Shown here one piece after another: positions 1-7,884 of a stretch of DNA of 16,410 nucleotides. Each line of letters opens with the position of its first letter. The stretch's first letter is position 1. Under the pieces are notes generated by a model that ran no database searches, had not been told where the DNA came from, and worked only from the letters and a program-made list of their open reading frames with translations. Position numbers and translations under genes: made by a program. Source of the DNA: Bacteroides sp. CAG:709 (GTDB lineage Bacteria > Bacteroidota > Bacteroidia > Bacteroidales > UBA932); contig FR882193.1 in assembly GCA_000434935.1 (NCBI GenBank), positions 28,478 to 44,887 of the forward strand, given 5' to 3'.

Positions 1-712
1 CGGCCGTACGCCTGTAGCCGGTATGATCCACGCTGGTGTCTTGCTGCTTATCTTGCTGTTTCTCATGCCTTTGGCGCAATATATCCCTATGGCTTGCCTC
101 GCCGGCGTGCTGGTGGTCGTGTCATATAACATGAGTGGCTGGAGAACATTCAGGGCATTGCTGAAAAACCCGAAGTCGGATGTCACGGTGTTGCTCATAA
201 CTTTCTTCCTGACAGTGATTTTCGACCTGACTGTGGCTATTGCAGTGGGTCTGATGCTGGCATGTGTGCTCTTCATGCGCCGTGTCATGGAGACTACGGA
301 AATCTCAGCTGTAAAGAATGAAATCAAGGTGCAGGACGAGTCTGGCATCCATACGTATGACGAAGGTCTGACTATCCCTAAGGGCGTGGAGGTTTATGAA
401 ATCAATGGTCCGTATTTCTTCGGTGTAGCTACCCAGTTCGAGGCGCTTATGTCCGAGTTCCGTGACCGTTCCAAGGTGCGTATCATCCGTATGCGCAAGG
501 TGCCGTTCATCGATTCGACCGGAATCCATAACCTTTCGAACCTCTGCGAGATGAGTCAGAAGAACAATATTACTGTCGTCCTTTCAGGTGTCAATCCCAA
601 GGTTCACGCCGCACTCCAAAAAGCAGGCTTCTACCACCTTCTCGGCGAGAAGAACATCTGTCCGAACATCAATGTCGCCCTGGAGCGCGCCAATGAGGTT
701 CTGTCCGCCTAG
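1..712 (+). CDS. SulP-family anion permease, C-terminal part with STAS domain (5' end cut by window edge)
   Basis: The frame is open from base 2 and begins with GRTPVAGMIHAG, a stretch typical of the middle of SulP proteins, so the ATG at 23 is an internal methionine and the gene starts left of the window. About 236 residues are visible. The first ~95 hold hydrophobic membrane segments (around LLLILLFLMPL, ACLAGVLVVVSY and VLLITFFLTVIF to IAVGLMLACVLF). A cytoplasmic STAS domain follows from about GVEVYEINGPYFFG, including VPFIDSTGIHNL, whose D-S-T-G matches the conserved STAS loop. The family imports sulfate, bicarbonate or other anions through the inner membrane; the substrate cannot be read from this part. 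The gene converges on metF and its TAG (710-712) overlaps metF's stop, leaving no room for a separate terminator. Family assignment is firm; specificity is unknown. Confidence 0.9.
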   Translation, partial: GRTPVAGMIHAGVLLLILLFLMPLAQYIPMACLAGVLVVVSYNMSGWRTFRALLKNPKSDVTVLLITFFLTVIFDLTVAIAVGLMLACVLFMRRVMETTEISAVKNEIKVQDESGIHTYDEGLTIPKGVEVYEINGPYFFGVATQFEALMSEFRDRSKVRIIRMRKVPFIDSTGIHNLSNLCEMSQKNNITVVLSGVNPKVHAALQKAGFYHLLGEKNICPNINVALERANEVLSA

Positions 713-1635
713 AAGCACTCGCGCATTATCTCGGTGATGTTGCGCGGCTTGCCCATGGTGTAGAAATGTACGGCCGGGACTCCGTGGGCGAGGAGATCCT
801 TGCACTGGGCAGCGCACCATTGGGTTCCGATGCGGTAGACTTCTTCCTTGTCGTCTCCGGCTTGGGCGATAGCTCCGGTAAGTTCTTTCGGAATATCCAA
901 AGAAAAAGACTGAGGCAGAAGAGCCACCTGGCGGGCTGTAGAAATCGGTTTCAGGCCCGGAATGATCGGGACATTGATACCGGCTTTCCTGCACAGGTCG
1001 ACGAAACGGTAGAAAACCTTGTTGTCGAAAAACATCTGTGTAATAATGTAATCCGCGCCCGCATCGACCTTGCGCTTCAGATTTTCAATGTCCGTTTCAA
1101 TGTTGGCGCACTCGAAATGCTTTTCCGGATAACCGCCGACACCTATGCAGAATGATTCACCTGTTTGCTCATCGAAATGCCTGATGGCCTCGACCAGTTC
1201 GTTGGCGTGGGCGTAACCTTCCGGATGCGGAACGAACCTCTTTTCGCCGGTTATGGAATCTCCGCGGAGAGCCATTATGTTGCTGATTCCCAGGAATCTA
1301 TAGTTGTAAAGATCGCTTTCCAGTTCCTCGGCAGATGCCCCGCCGCAGATTACATGCGGAACGACATTGACATCGAATTCCGATATGATGGCAGCGCAGA
1401 CGGCTACTTCGCTGATGCGGTTTCTCACCAGATGGCGGGAATATGTGCCGTTGGCCTCTTTTCTGAAGGCGTATTCGTCCCTGTGGCAGGTTACGTTGAT
1501 ATATTTCGGAGCGAATTCCATGAAACTGCGGATGGTTCTGAGCAATTCGTCCTTGCTCATGCCGTTAAGTGGCGGAACGATTTCTATCGAAGGGAAAGGT
1601 TTCTTGCTTTCGTTAAGTATCTCTGTGATTTTCAT
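709..1635 (-). CDS. metF: Methylenetetrahydrofolate reductase
   Basis: This cytoplasmic flavoenzyme reduces 5,10-methylene-THF to 5-methyl-THF, the methyl donor for the MetH encoded just upstream. At 308 residues it is a full-length bacterial MetF (E. coli 296) with the catalytic barrel only. Family landmarks are visible: Glu18 in SIEIVPP, matching the catalytic Glu of the E. coli FEFFPP motif; PHVICGG at 93-99; MALRGD with Asp126 at the flavin site; and TQMFFD with Gln200 in the folate-binding region. The start ATG lies 23 bases after the metH stop, in the same direction, so the two genes are probably co-transcribed as metH-metF. No strong Shine-Dalgarno is seen. Its TAG stop overlaps the stop of the convergent SulP gene. 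Confidence 0.96.
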   Translation of the reverse strand: MKITEILNESKKPFPSIEIVPPLNGMSKDELLRTIRSFMEFAPKYINVTCHRDEYAFRKEANGTYSRHLVRNRISEVAVCAAIISEFDVNVVPHVICGGASAEELESDLYNYRFLGISNIMALRGDSITGEKRFVPHPEGYAHANELVEAIRHFDEQTGESFCIGVGGYPEKHFECANIETDIENLKRKVDAGADYIITQMFFDNKVFYRFVDLCRKAGINVPIIPGLKPISTARQVALLPQSFSLDIPKELTGAIAQAGDDKEEVYRIGTQWCAAQCKDLLAHGVPAVHFYTMGKPRNITEIMRECF

Positions 1636-1658
1636 TGTATTATGTCTTTGTCTATGAA

Positions 1659-4600
1659 TTAAAGAAGGTGTCCCAGGAACTGCCGAGCCTGCTGCTCTGT
1701 CATGCCGCGCCTTGAAGCATAATCATCGAACTGTTCCTTGCTGATATGGCGGATTTCCGGATATGTCGCATCCGGGTGGAAAAATATGAAACCGCAGATG
1801 GATGCGTCCGGAATCATTGCGAAGCTCTCCGTAAGCCGGATGCCCAGTTTTCCGCTTTCCGGCAAGATGTCCAGTATATCTTTCTTCAATGTATGGTCCG
1901 GACAGCTTGCATAACCGGCTGCCGGCTTGACAATCCGCACATTCCTTCCTCTGCCGCAATGCATCCGTTTCTTCAGGAAATCATCCAGCCAAAGCGATGC
2001 GGCTTCCGCCAATGTTACCCTTACGGCCCTGTCCATCATGCTGTTATAATCTTTCGTGGCCGTTTCCGGCAGTTGGGAGGTGATGTCTTCTCCCGAGGCT
2101 CTTCCATAAACCCTTCTGGCGAAAAAGTCCGGCAGTCCAGCCTGGCAGCCGCAGGTGCATGCCGGGCCATGATTCGTGACCACACTGATGGCAAATGTGC
2201 CCATCGGACCGTCATGACCGGACGGGACGAAATCCGCAAGAGACAATCTGCTTTCTCCATGTGCATCGATATTCTCCTGGCGCAGCATCGGGAATCTCGT
2301 GCTTTCACCGCTTATGACAATGTCGTTGCCCTCGCGTCGTGCATTCATGATTCTCTCTGACAATCTGATGATTACCTCATGCCTTGTCTTGAATCTCTCC
2401 AGCACCGCCTTGCCGTCTTTTACGGTTTTCTCTATTATCGGATCGTCCGGCAGGTCCCCGCCGTATTTTATGCCCCAAATCGCCAGGAACATTCTCCAGT
2501 CGAAGTAGGGAAGTATTTCATCTATAGAGAGTTCCATGGCTGGAATGTCGCAGAATGAATACTCTTCAGGTGTGAGATATGACTCTTCGGGGAATGCCGC
2601 TTCCGGCACATCGCTTTCCTGCATCGTACGTTTCGCCATCATGCTTTCATACATGGCCTGCTGCTTTTTCTGCGCCTCGTGCTCTGCAGCCTCGAATTTT
2701 TCCCTGTCCATCATGCAGCGTTTCGCCATCACCGCGCTTGAAGACGCGTCCTGCGCATAGAAAACATGCTGATACAGAGGGGCCAGCTTGACGGCAGTGT
2801 GCAATGCGGATGTGGTCGCGCCGCCGATGAACAGAGGAGTATCCATACCTCGTCTGGTCATTTCCCGGCACAATTCCTCCATCTGGTAGAGCGACGGCGT
2901 AATCAGCCCGCTCGCCCCGATGATTGCGGCATTGTGCTTCTGCGCCTCATCCAGAATCCTCTCCTTGTCCACCATCACGCCCAGGTCAATGACCTCGAAA
3001 CCATTGCAGCTCAGGACAATGCCGGTGATGTTCTTTCCTATGTCATGGACATCTCCCTTGACGGTAGCATTGATTATGACAGGTCTTGTGCCGGAATCAT
3101 TGCCCTCGCCGGTCATGTACGGTTCGAGAACCGCGACCGCGTCCTTCATGATTTTTGCGGACTTCACGACTTGCGGGAGGAACATTTTGCCGTCGCCGAA
3201 GAGCTCACCGACGCGCTCCATTCCCGCCATCAGCGGTCCTTCGATGACTTTCACCGCAGAACAGTATTTATGGTAACACTCCAGCACGTCCGCCTCCAGT
3301 CCGGCGCCGCGTCCCTTTACGAGACATTCTTTAAGCCGCTCTTCAGGCGTACTGTTCTGTCTGTCAATGTTTTCCTGTGCGGAATTTGTGGTCGCGCCAC
3401 CGTTTTTAGCTGCCTCTTTCGCTGCCATTATCTCCTGCGCCTTCGCGATAAGCCTCTCGGTCGCATCCGCATCCCTGTTCAGGATCACGTCCTCTGCCTT
3501 CTTCAGCAGATCAGGTTCAATGTCATCGTACACTTGCAGCATTCCCGGATTCACGATTCCCATGTCAAGTCCCGCATTGACAGCGTGATAGAGGAAAATC
3601 GAATGCATCGCCTCGCGGACGGTGTTGTTCCCTCGGAATGCGAAAGACAGGTTCGAAATACCGCCGGAAGTATATGCTCCAGGCAGGTTCTGCTTTATCC
3701 ATCTGACGGCTTCGATGAAGTCAATGCCGTATTTGGCGTGCTCCTCGATTCCTGTTCCGACTGAAAGGACATTGACATCGAAAATAATGTCATGCGGCGG
3801 GATGTTCAGCTTGATTGTCAGCAGTTTATATGCTCTCTCGCAAATCTCTATCTTCCTGCTGAACGTGGTAGCCTGACCGGTTTCGTCGAATGCCATCACC
3901 ACCATTGCCGCTCCCAGCGCATGGATTTCCGCCGCCTTTTTCAGGAAAGCTTCTTCACCTTCTTTTAGGCTGATGGAGTTTACAATGCACTTTCCCTGAG
4001 CGTTTTGCAGACCGGCTACAATGGTTTCCCAATGCGATGAGTCTATCATCAATGCCGCTTTTGCCACAGCCGGGTCGTTGGAAATATATCTCACGAATTT
4101 CTCCATGCAGGAACGGCTGTCCAGCATGGCGTCATCCATATTTATGTCAATGATGCTCGCGCCGTTTTCTATCTGATCCGCTGCAATCTGCAGTCCGGTC
4201 TCGTAGTCCCCGGCCGCGATGAGTTTCGCGAATTTGCGGGAGCCTGCCACGTTCGTGCGCTCTCCGATGTTCGTGAAATTGCTGTTTTTCAGGTCAATGC
4301 TTACCGGTTCCAATCCGCTCACTGTCAATGTTTTGTCAATGCCGGTGCCGGCGTCAGTCTTTCGTGGCCTGATATCTTTTATAGCTTCGCTTATGGCGGC
4401 AATGTGTGCCGGCGTGGTTCCGCAGCAGCCTCCGATGATATTGATGATTCCGGCCTCTGCCATCTTCCTGACTTGCAGCGCCATTTCCTCCGGAGTCTCG
4501 TCATAACCGCCCATTTCATTAGGCAGTCCGGCATTGGGATAGCAGATGACGGCGCATTCCGCAAACTCCGATATCTCCTTTACGAGAGGCATCAGGTCCT

Positions 4601-5375
4601 CCGCTCCAAGTGAGCAGTTGAGTCCGAATGCCAGGAGAGGGTAGTGGCTTACTGAAGTGTAGAACGCCCTTACGGTCTGTCCTGTCAATGTCCTTCCGCT
4701 TTTGTCATTGACTGATACTGAGACGATTGCGGGGAAACTTCCGTCAGGCGAAATCTTTTCCAATGCATACAATGCCGCTTTCGTGTTCAATGCGTCGAAG
4801 CAGGTTTCTATCTGGATGATGTCGGCACCGCCGTCAATGACTCCGCGGATCTGCTCGCCGTAAGCCTCGACCATGTCGGCGAAGCTGTACGGGCGCATGT
4901 CGGGGTGATTGATGTCCGGAGCCAGGCTCAATGATTTCGATGTCGGGCCAATGCTGGCAGCTACATGAATCCGTCGTCCGCCGGCGCTGTCCGCCGCCCT
5001 TCTCGCGATGGCTGCACCTTCGCGTGCCATGATGTAGGACAATGCCTCCGTTCCATATTCTTTCTGTGATATGCGGTTGGCACTGAATGTGTTGCATTCG
5101 ATGATGTCTGCTCCGGCAGCTATGTATTCACGATGGATTTCTTCGATAATTTCCGGGTGAGTCAGGTTAAGGCACTCATTGTTGCCCTTCAGTTCGCGGC
5201 TGCTCTGTCTCAGAAATGCCAGTGCTTCCGCTGTGTCGGCATTTGTTTCCGGATAGTCTTTTTTCACGCCATTGTCGTGAAAATCAATTTCTTCCAGCCC
5301 GTATCGCTGAATCATTGTACCCATCGCCCCGTCCAGGACCAGAATCTTGTTTTCGAATATATTGTTGTCTGACAT
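1659..5375 (-). CDS. metH: Cobalamin-dependent methionine synthase
   Basis: Transfers a methyl group from 5-methyl-THF to homocysteine through enzyme-bound cobalamin, giving methionine and THF. The 1238 residues are full length (E. coli 1227) and all modules are present. The homocysteine domain (about 1-340) has zinc ligands Cys254 (GLNC) and Cys317/Cys318 (GGCCGT). The pterin domain (about 360-640) contains NIGERTNVAGSRKF. A polar linker (about 645-690) precedes the B12 cap and Rossmann domains (about 690-900), with GDVHDIGK placing the axial ligand at His777 and ASGL at 821-824. The AdoMet-binding reactivation domain (about 930-1238) ends in ESFAMIPDAS and FFHPDATY. In that domain the usual RPAxGY is KPAAGY, with Lys1150 in place of Arg. 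An in-frame TGA three codons upstream of the ATG fixes the start. metF follows after 23 bases. Confidence 0.98.
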   Translation of the reverse strand: MSDNNIFENKILVLDGAMGTMIQRYGLEEIDFHDNGVKKDYPETNADTAEALAFLRQSSRELKGNNECLNLTHPEIIEEIHREYIAAGADIIECNTFSANRISQKEYGTEALSYIMAREGAAIARRAADSAGGRRIHVAASIGPTSKSLSLAPDINHPDMRPYSFADMVEAYGEQIRGVIDGGADIIQIETCFDALNTKAALYALEKISPDGSFPAIVSVSVNDKSGRTLTGQTVRAFYTSVSHYPLLAFGLNCSLGAEDLMPLVKEISEFAECAVICYPNAGLPNEMGGYDETPEEMALQVRKMAEAGIINIIGGCCGTTPAHIAAISEAIKDIRPRKTDAGTGIDKTLTVSGLEPVSIDLKNSNFTNIGERTNVAGSRKFAKLIAAGDYETGLQIAADQIENGASIIDINMDDAMLDSRSCMEKFVRYISNDPAVAKAALMIDSSHWETIVAGLQNAQGKCIVNSISLKEGEEAFLKKAAEIHALGAAMVVMAFDETGQATTFSRKIEICERAYKLLTIKLNIPPHDIIFDVNVLSVGTGIEEHAKYGIDFIEAVRWIKQNLPGAYTSGGISNLSFAFRGNNTVREAMHSIFLYHAVNAGLDMGIVNPGMLQVYDDIEPDLLKKAEDVILNRDADATERLIAKAQEIMAAKEAAKNGGATTNSAQENIDRQNSTPEERLKECLVKGRGAGLEADVLECYHKYCSAVKVIEGPLMAGMERVGELFGDGKMFLPQVVKSAKIMKDAVAVLEPYMTGEGNDSGTRPVIINATVKGDVHDIGKNITGIVLSCNGFEVIDLGVMVDKERILDEAQKHNAAIIGASGLITPSLYQMEELCREMTRRGMDTPLFIGGATTSALHTAVKLAPLYQHVFYAQDASSSAVMAKRCMMDREKFEAAEHEAQKKQQAMYESMMAKRTMQESDVPEAAFPEESYLTPEEYSFCDIPAMELSIDEILPYFDWRMFLAIWGIKYGGDLPDDPIIEKTVKDGKAVLERFKTRHEVIIRLSERIMNARREGNDIVISGESTRFPMLRQENIDAHGESRLSLADFVPSGHDGPMGTFAISVVTNHGPACTCGCQAGLPDFFARRVYGRASGEDITSQLPETATKDYNSMMDRAVRVTLAEAASLWLDDFLKKRMHCGRGRNVRIVKPAAGYASCPDHTLKKDILDILPESGKLGIRLTESFAMIPDASICGFIFFHPDATYPEIRHISKEQFDDYASRRGMTEQQARQFLGHLL

Positions 5376-5396
5376 CTTGTTTCAATAAATTCATGC

Positions 5397-5418
5397 GCTG
5401 TTTTACGCACAAAACAGC
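5397..5418 (-). promoter_or_regulatory. Perfect inverted repeat in the metH leader
   Basis: GCTGTTTT and AAAACAGC form an 8-base perfect inverted repeat around a 6-base spacer (ACGCAC on the + strand). It lies 21 bases upstream of the metH ATG and inside the predicted ~65-nt leader. No U-run follows on either strand, so it is not an ordinary terminator. It could be a leader hairpin or an operator for a dimeric repressor. It does not look like a cobalamin riboswitch: the leader is too short and I see no B12 box. Confidence 0.4.
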
Positions 5419-5445
5419 ATTGTCCATTTGTTGAAGTTCTTGTCA

Positions 5446-5453
5446 CAAAGATA
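5446..5453 (-). promoter_or_regulatory. Candidate metH-metF promoter, -7 element
   Basis: On the minus strand this reads TATCTTTG, a full match to the Bacteroidota -7 consensus TAnnTTTG. Transcription would start near 5440, giving a leader of about 65 nt. No clear -33 TTTG is found at the usual 19-21 base spacing; that area is occupied by the kbl terminator. Confidence 0.5.
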
Positions 5454-5465
5454 GGAAAAATATCC

Positions 5466-5504
5466 AAAAGAAAAGGGAACCGCCCATGGTTTTGGACAGT
5501 TCCC
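5466..5504 (-). terminator. Rho-independent terminator after kbl
   Basis: On the minus strand GGGAACTGTCC pairs with GGGCGGTTCCC (11 pairs, two of them G-U) around the loop AAAACCAT, directly followed by TTTTCTTTT. The hairpin spans 5475-5504 and the T-rich tail 5466-5474. It starts 25 bases downstream of the kbl stop and separates kbl from the metH operon transcribed in the same direction. Confidence 0.8.
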
Positions 5505-5528
5505 GTATGAATGTATGTCCGGTGTCGG

Positions 5529-6716
5529 CTATTTGAGTACGCCGAGTTCTTTGCCTACCTTGATGAATGCGGCGATACACTTGTCGAGCTGGCTCTTTTC
5601 ATGTGCAGCTGAAATCTGTACACGGATTCTTGCCTGATCCTTAGGTACGACAGGGTAGTAGAAACCTGTTACATAGATGCCTTCTTCCTGCATCTTAGCA
5701 GCGAAAACCTGTGAAAGCTTGGCGTCATAGAGCATTACGGCGCAGATAGCACTCTGCGTAGGCTTGATGTCGAATCCGGCAGCCATCATCTTGTCCCTGA
5801 AGTAGTTGACGTTCTCTACAAGCTTGTCGTGAAGTTCATTGCTTTCTTTCAGGATGCGGAACACTTCGAGGCTGGCGCCGATGATACATGGTGCCAATGA
5901 GTTGGAGAACAGGTAAGGACGGCTTCTCTGTCTGAGAAGGTCGATGATCTCCTTGCGGCCTGTGGTGAATCCGCCCATTGCTCCGCCGAATGCCTTTCCT
6001 AACGTTCCGGTATAGATGTCAACCTTTCCGTATGTGTTGGTGAGTTCGCTTACTCCGTGGCCTGTAGCACCTACGACACCGGCTGAATGTGATTCGTCTA
6101 CCATTACGAGGGCATCATATTTCTCTGCCAGTTCGCAGATCTTGTCGACAGGAGCCACGTTGCCGTCCATGGAGAATACGCCGTCAGTTACAATGATTCT
6201 GAATCTCTGCGCCTGGGCCTCCTGCAGACAGCGCTCAAGATCAGCCATGTCAGCATTTGCATAGCGGTATCTCTTGGCTTTGCAGAGACGTACGCCGTCG
6301 ATGATGGATGCGTGGTTCAATGTATCAGAAATGATGGCATCTTCATCAGTCAGGAGAGGTTCGAAAACACCGCCGTTCGCATCGAAGCAGGCCGCATAAA
6401 GAATGGTGTCTTCCGTATGGAAATATTCGCTGATGGCATTCTCAAGCTGTTTGTGGATGTCCTGTGTTCCGCAGATGAAACGTACAGATGCCATGCCGAA
6501 TCCACGTTTCGCCATCATTGCCGCTGAAGCATTGACCAGCCTCGGGTCGTTGGCGAGTCCGAGATAGTTGTTGGCGCAGAAATTCAGTACCTCTTTACCG
6601 GCTACTTGGATGGAGGCTGACTGGGAACTCTCGATAAGGCGCTCCTCCTTGTAGAGGCCCGCCTCGCGGATCTCAGCGAGAGTCTTGCTGAGATGCTCTT
6701 TCATTTTTCCGTACAT
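5529..6716 (-). CDS. kbl: Glycine C-acetyltransferase (2-amino-3-ketobutyrate CoA ligase)
   Basis: PLP enzyme of the alpha-oxoamine synthase family. It cleaves 2-amino-3-oxobutyrate with CoA to glycine and acetyl-CoA, the second step of threonine breakdown by the dehydrogenase route. The 395 residues match the family length. Motifs include NFCANNYLGL (45-54), VDESHSAG (206-213, with Asp207 and His210 contacting PLP) and TGTLGKAFGG, whose Lys241 is the expected Schiff-base lysine. The first ATG gives MYGKMKEHLSK, the usual N-terminus of the family in Bacteroidota; a second in-frame ATG at residue 5 is less likely. The divergent neighbour encodes threonine dehydrogenase, which makes its substrate and supports Kbl over AONS/SPT-type homologues. 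A strong terminator follows. Confidence 0.95.
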   Translation of the reverse strand: MYGKMKEHLSKTLAEIREAGLYKEERLIESSQSASIQVAGKEVLNFCANNYLGLANDPRLVNASAAMMAKRGFGMASVRFICGTQDIHKQLENAISEYFHTEDTILYAACFDANGGVFEPLLTDEDAIISDTLNHASIIDGVRLCKAKRYRYANADMADLERCLQEAQAQRFRIIVTDGVFSMDGNVAPVDKICELAEKYDALVMVDESHSAGVVGATGHGVSELTNTYGKVDIYTGTLGKAFGGAMGGFTTGRKEIIDLLRQRSRPYLFSNSLAPCIIGASLEVFRILKESNELHDKLVENVNYFRDKMMAAGFDIKPTQSAICAVMLYDAKLSQVFAAKMQEEGIYVTGFYYPVVPKDQARIRVQISAAHEKSQLDKCIAAFIKVGKELGVLK

Positions 6717-6805
6717 ATATAAACGTTTTGTGTTTCATTTGTGTCATAAAATTACGCAGAAATCACATAAAATCAAAGCTTATTAAAAAGTTTTAACGAT
6801 TTGTT

Positions 6806-6833
6806 ATGATTTTCTTCGGAAATCATGAAAATC
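6806..6833. promoter_or_regulatory. Nested inverted repeats in the kbl/tdh divergent promoter region
   Basis: ATGATTT (6806-6812) mirrors AAATCAT (6820-6826) across a 7-base spacer. Overlapping it, GATTTTC (6808-6814) mirrors GAAAATC (6827-6833) across 12 bases. The block sits immediately upstream of the tdh -7 element, where a repressor or activator would bind. The 167-base region between the two ATGs is otherwise AT-rich. A possible kbl -7 element is TAAGCTTTG on the minus strand near 6774-6782, one base longer than consensus. The regulator is unknown. Confidence 0.4.
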
Positions 6834-6837
6834 TAAT

Positions 6838-6845
6838 TATTTTTG
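6838..6845 (+). promoter_or_regulatory. Candidate tdh promoter, -7 element
   Basis: TATTTTTG matches the Bacteroidota consensus TAnnTTTG exactly. Transcription would begin near 6852, leaving a short leader of about 32 nt. No convincing -33 element is seen at standard spacing, which could mean that an activator is needed. Confidence 0.5.
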
Positions 6846-6883
6846 TGAACAAATTTATTAAAACAATAAGTTAAAGTACCGAT

Positions 6884-7840
6884 ATGAAGAACATTCTCAT
6901 AATTGGAGCGACTGGACAGATAGGTTCTGAGCTCACTATGGAATTGCGTAAAAGATATGGAAATGACCATGTCGTAGCAGGTTACATTCATGGAAGCGAG
7001 CCTAAGGGTGAACTCAAGGAGTCAGGTCCGTCTGAAGTGGTGGACGTTACTGATGGCGAGATGATTGCTGCCGCAGTGAAGAAGTACCGCATTGACACGA
7101 TTTACAATCTTGCGGCTCTCCTTTCCGTTGTTGCCGAGTCCAAGCCGAAGCTGGCATGGAAAATCGGTATTGACGGTTTGTGGAATGTTCTCGAAGTTGC
7201 CAGAGAGAACGGATGTGCAGTGTTCACACCTAGTTCCATCGGTTCCTTCGGTCTCAGCACTCCGCATGTCGGAACTCCTCAGGACACTATCCAGCGTCCT
7301 CGTACGATGTACGGCGTGACCAAGGTTACCACCGAGCTTCTCAGTGACTACTATTTCACCAAATATGGTGTGGATACACGCGCGGTACGTTTCCCTGGCC
7401 TTATTTCCAATGTTACCCTTCCGGGCGGCGGAACTACCGACTATGCAGTGGATATTTACTATGCTGCTGTCCGTGGCGAGAAATTCGTCTGCCCTCTGAA
7501 GCCTGGTACATTGATGGATATGATGTATATGCCTGACGCGCTCAACGGCTCCATCAAACTTATGGAGGCTGATCCTTCAAGACTCATTCACCGTAATGCG
7601 TTCAATATCGCGTCTATGAGTTTTGCTCCGGAGACCATTTATGAGGCAATCCGCCGTGAGGTTCCGGGTTTCGAAATGGAATATCAGCCTGATCCGCTGA
7701 AGCAGAGCATCGCAGACAGCTGGCCTGACAGCATGGACGACTCTTGCGCACGTCAGGAATGGGATTGGAAGCCTGAGTATGACCTTGAGACAATGACCCG
7801 TGACATGCTCGCCAAACTCCGCGCACGTCTCCTGAAATAG
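6884..7840 (+). CDS. L-threonine 3-dehydrogenase, short-chain (SDR, GalE-like) type
   Basis: Oxidises L-threonine to 2-amino-3-oxobutyrate with NAD+, feeding the divergently encoded Kbl. This is the extended-SDR form, not the zinc-dependent MDR Tdh of E. coli. The 318 residues show the Rossmann motif GATGQIGSE (8-16), NLAALLS in the NAD-binding core, serines near 117-118, and catalytic Tyr143 and Lys147 (YGVTK). Two stretches are characteristic of SDR-type threonine dehydrogenases: LPGGGTTDYAVDIYYAA (179-195) and ADSWPDSMDDSCAR (277-290). A generic UDP-sugar epimerase is the main alternative, but those signatures and the kbl neighbour argue against it. No clear Shine-Dalgarno precedes the ATG. 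The gene converges on the 7885 transporter with 44 bases between stops and no obvious terminator. Confidence 0.93.
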   Translation: MKNILIIGATGQIGSELTMELRKRYGNDHVVAGYIHGSEPKGELKESGPSEVVDVTDGEMIAAAVKKYRIDTIYNLAALLSVVAESKPKLAWKIGIDGLWNVLEVARENGCAVFTPSSIGSFGLSTPHVGTPQDTIQRPRTMYGVTKVTTELLSDYYFTKYGVDTRAVRFPGLISNVTLPGGGTTDYAVDIYYAAVRGEKFVCPLKPGTLMDMMYMPDALNGSIKLMEADPSRLIHRNAFNIASMSFAPETIYEAIRREVPGFEMEYQPDPLKQSIADSWPDSMDDSCARQEWDWKPEYDLETMTRDMLAKLRARLLK

Positions 7841-7884
7841 CATCGCAACTTCAACGATCTCTTTATACCCGCCCCGTCGACATT

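Noticed and set aside
1165..1662. A 165-codon + frame antisense to metF
   Set aside because: It lies opposite conserved MetF motifs and has no family features.
2766..3764. A 332-codon open frame on the + strand inside metH
   Set aside because: It is antisense to well-conserved metH codons, shows no domain or promoter, and adjoins other overlapping empty frames of the same kind; it is a composition shadow.
5376..5445. SAM-II or cobalamin riboswitch upstream of metH
   Set aside because: Only one simple hairpin is present; I could not match the pseudoknot of SAM-II or a B12 box, and the leader is too short for a cobalamin riboswitch.
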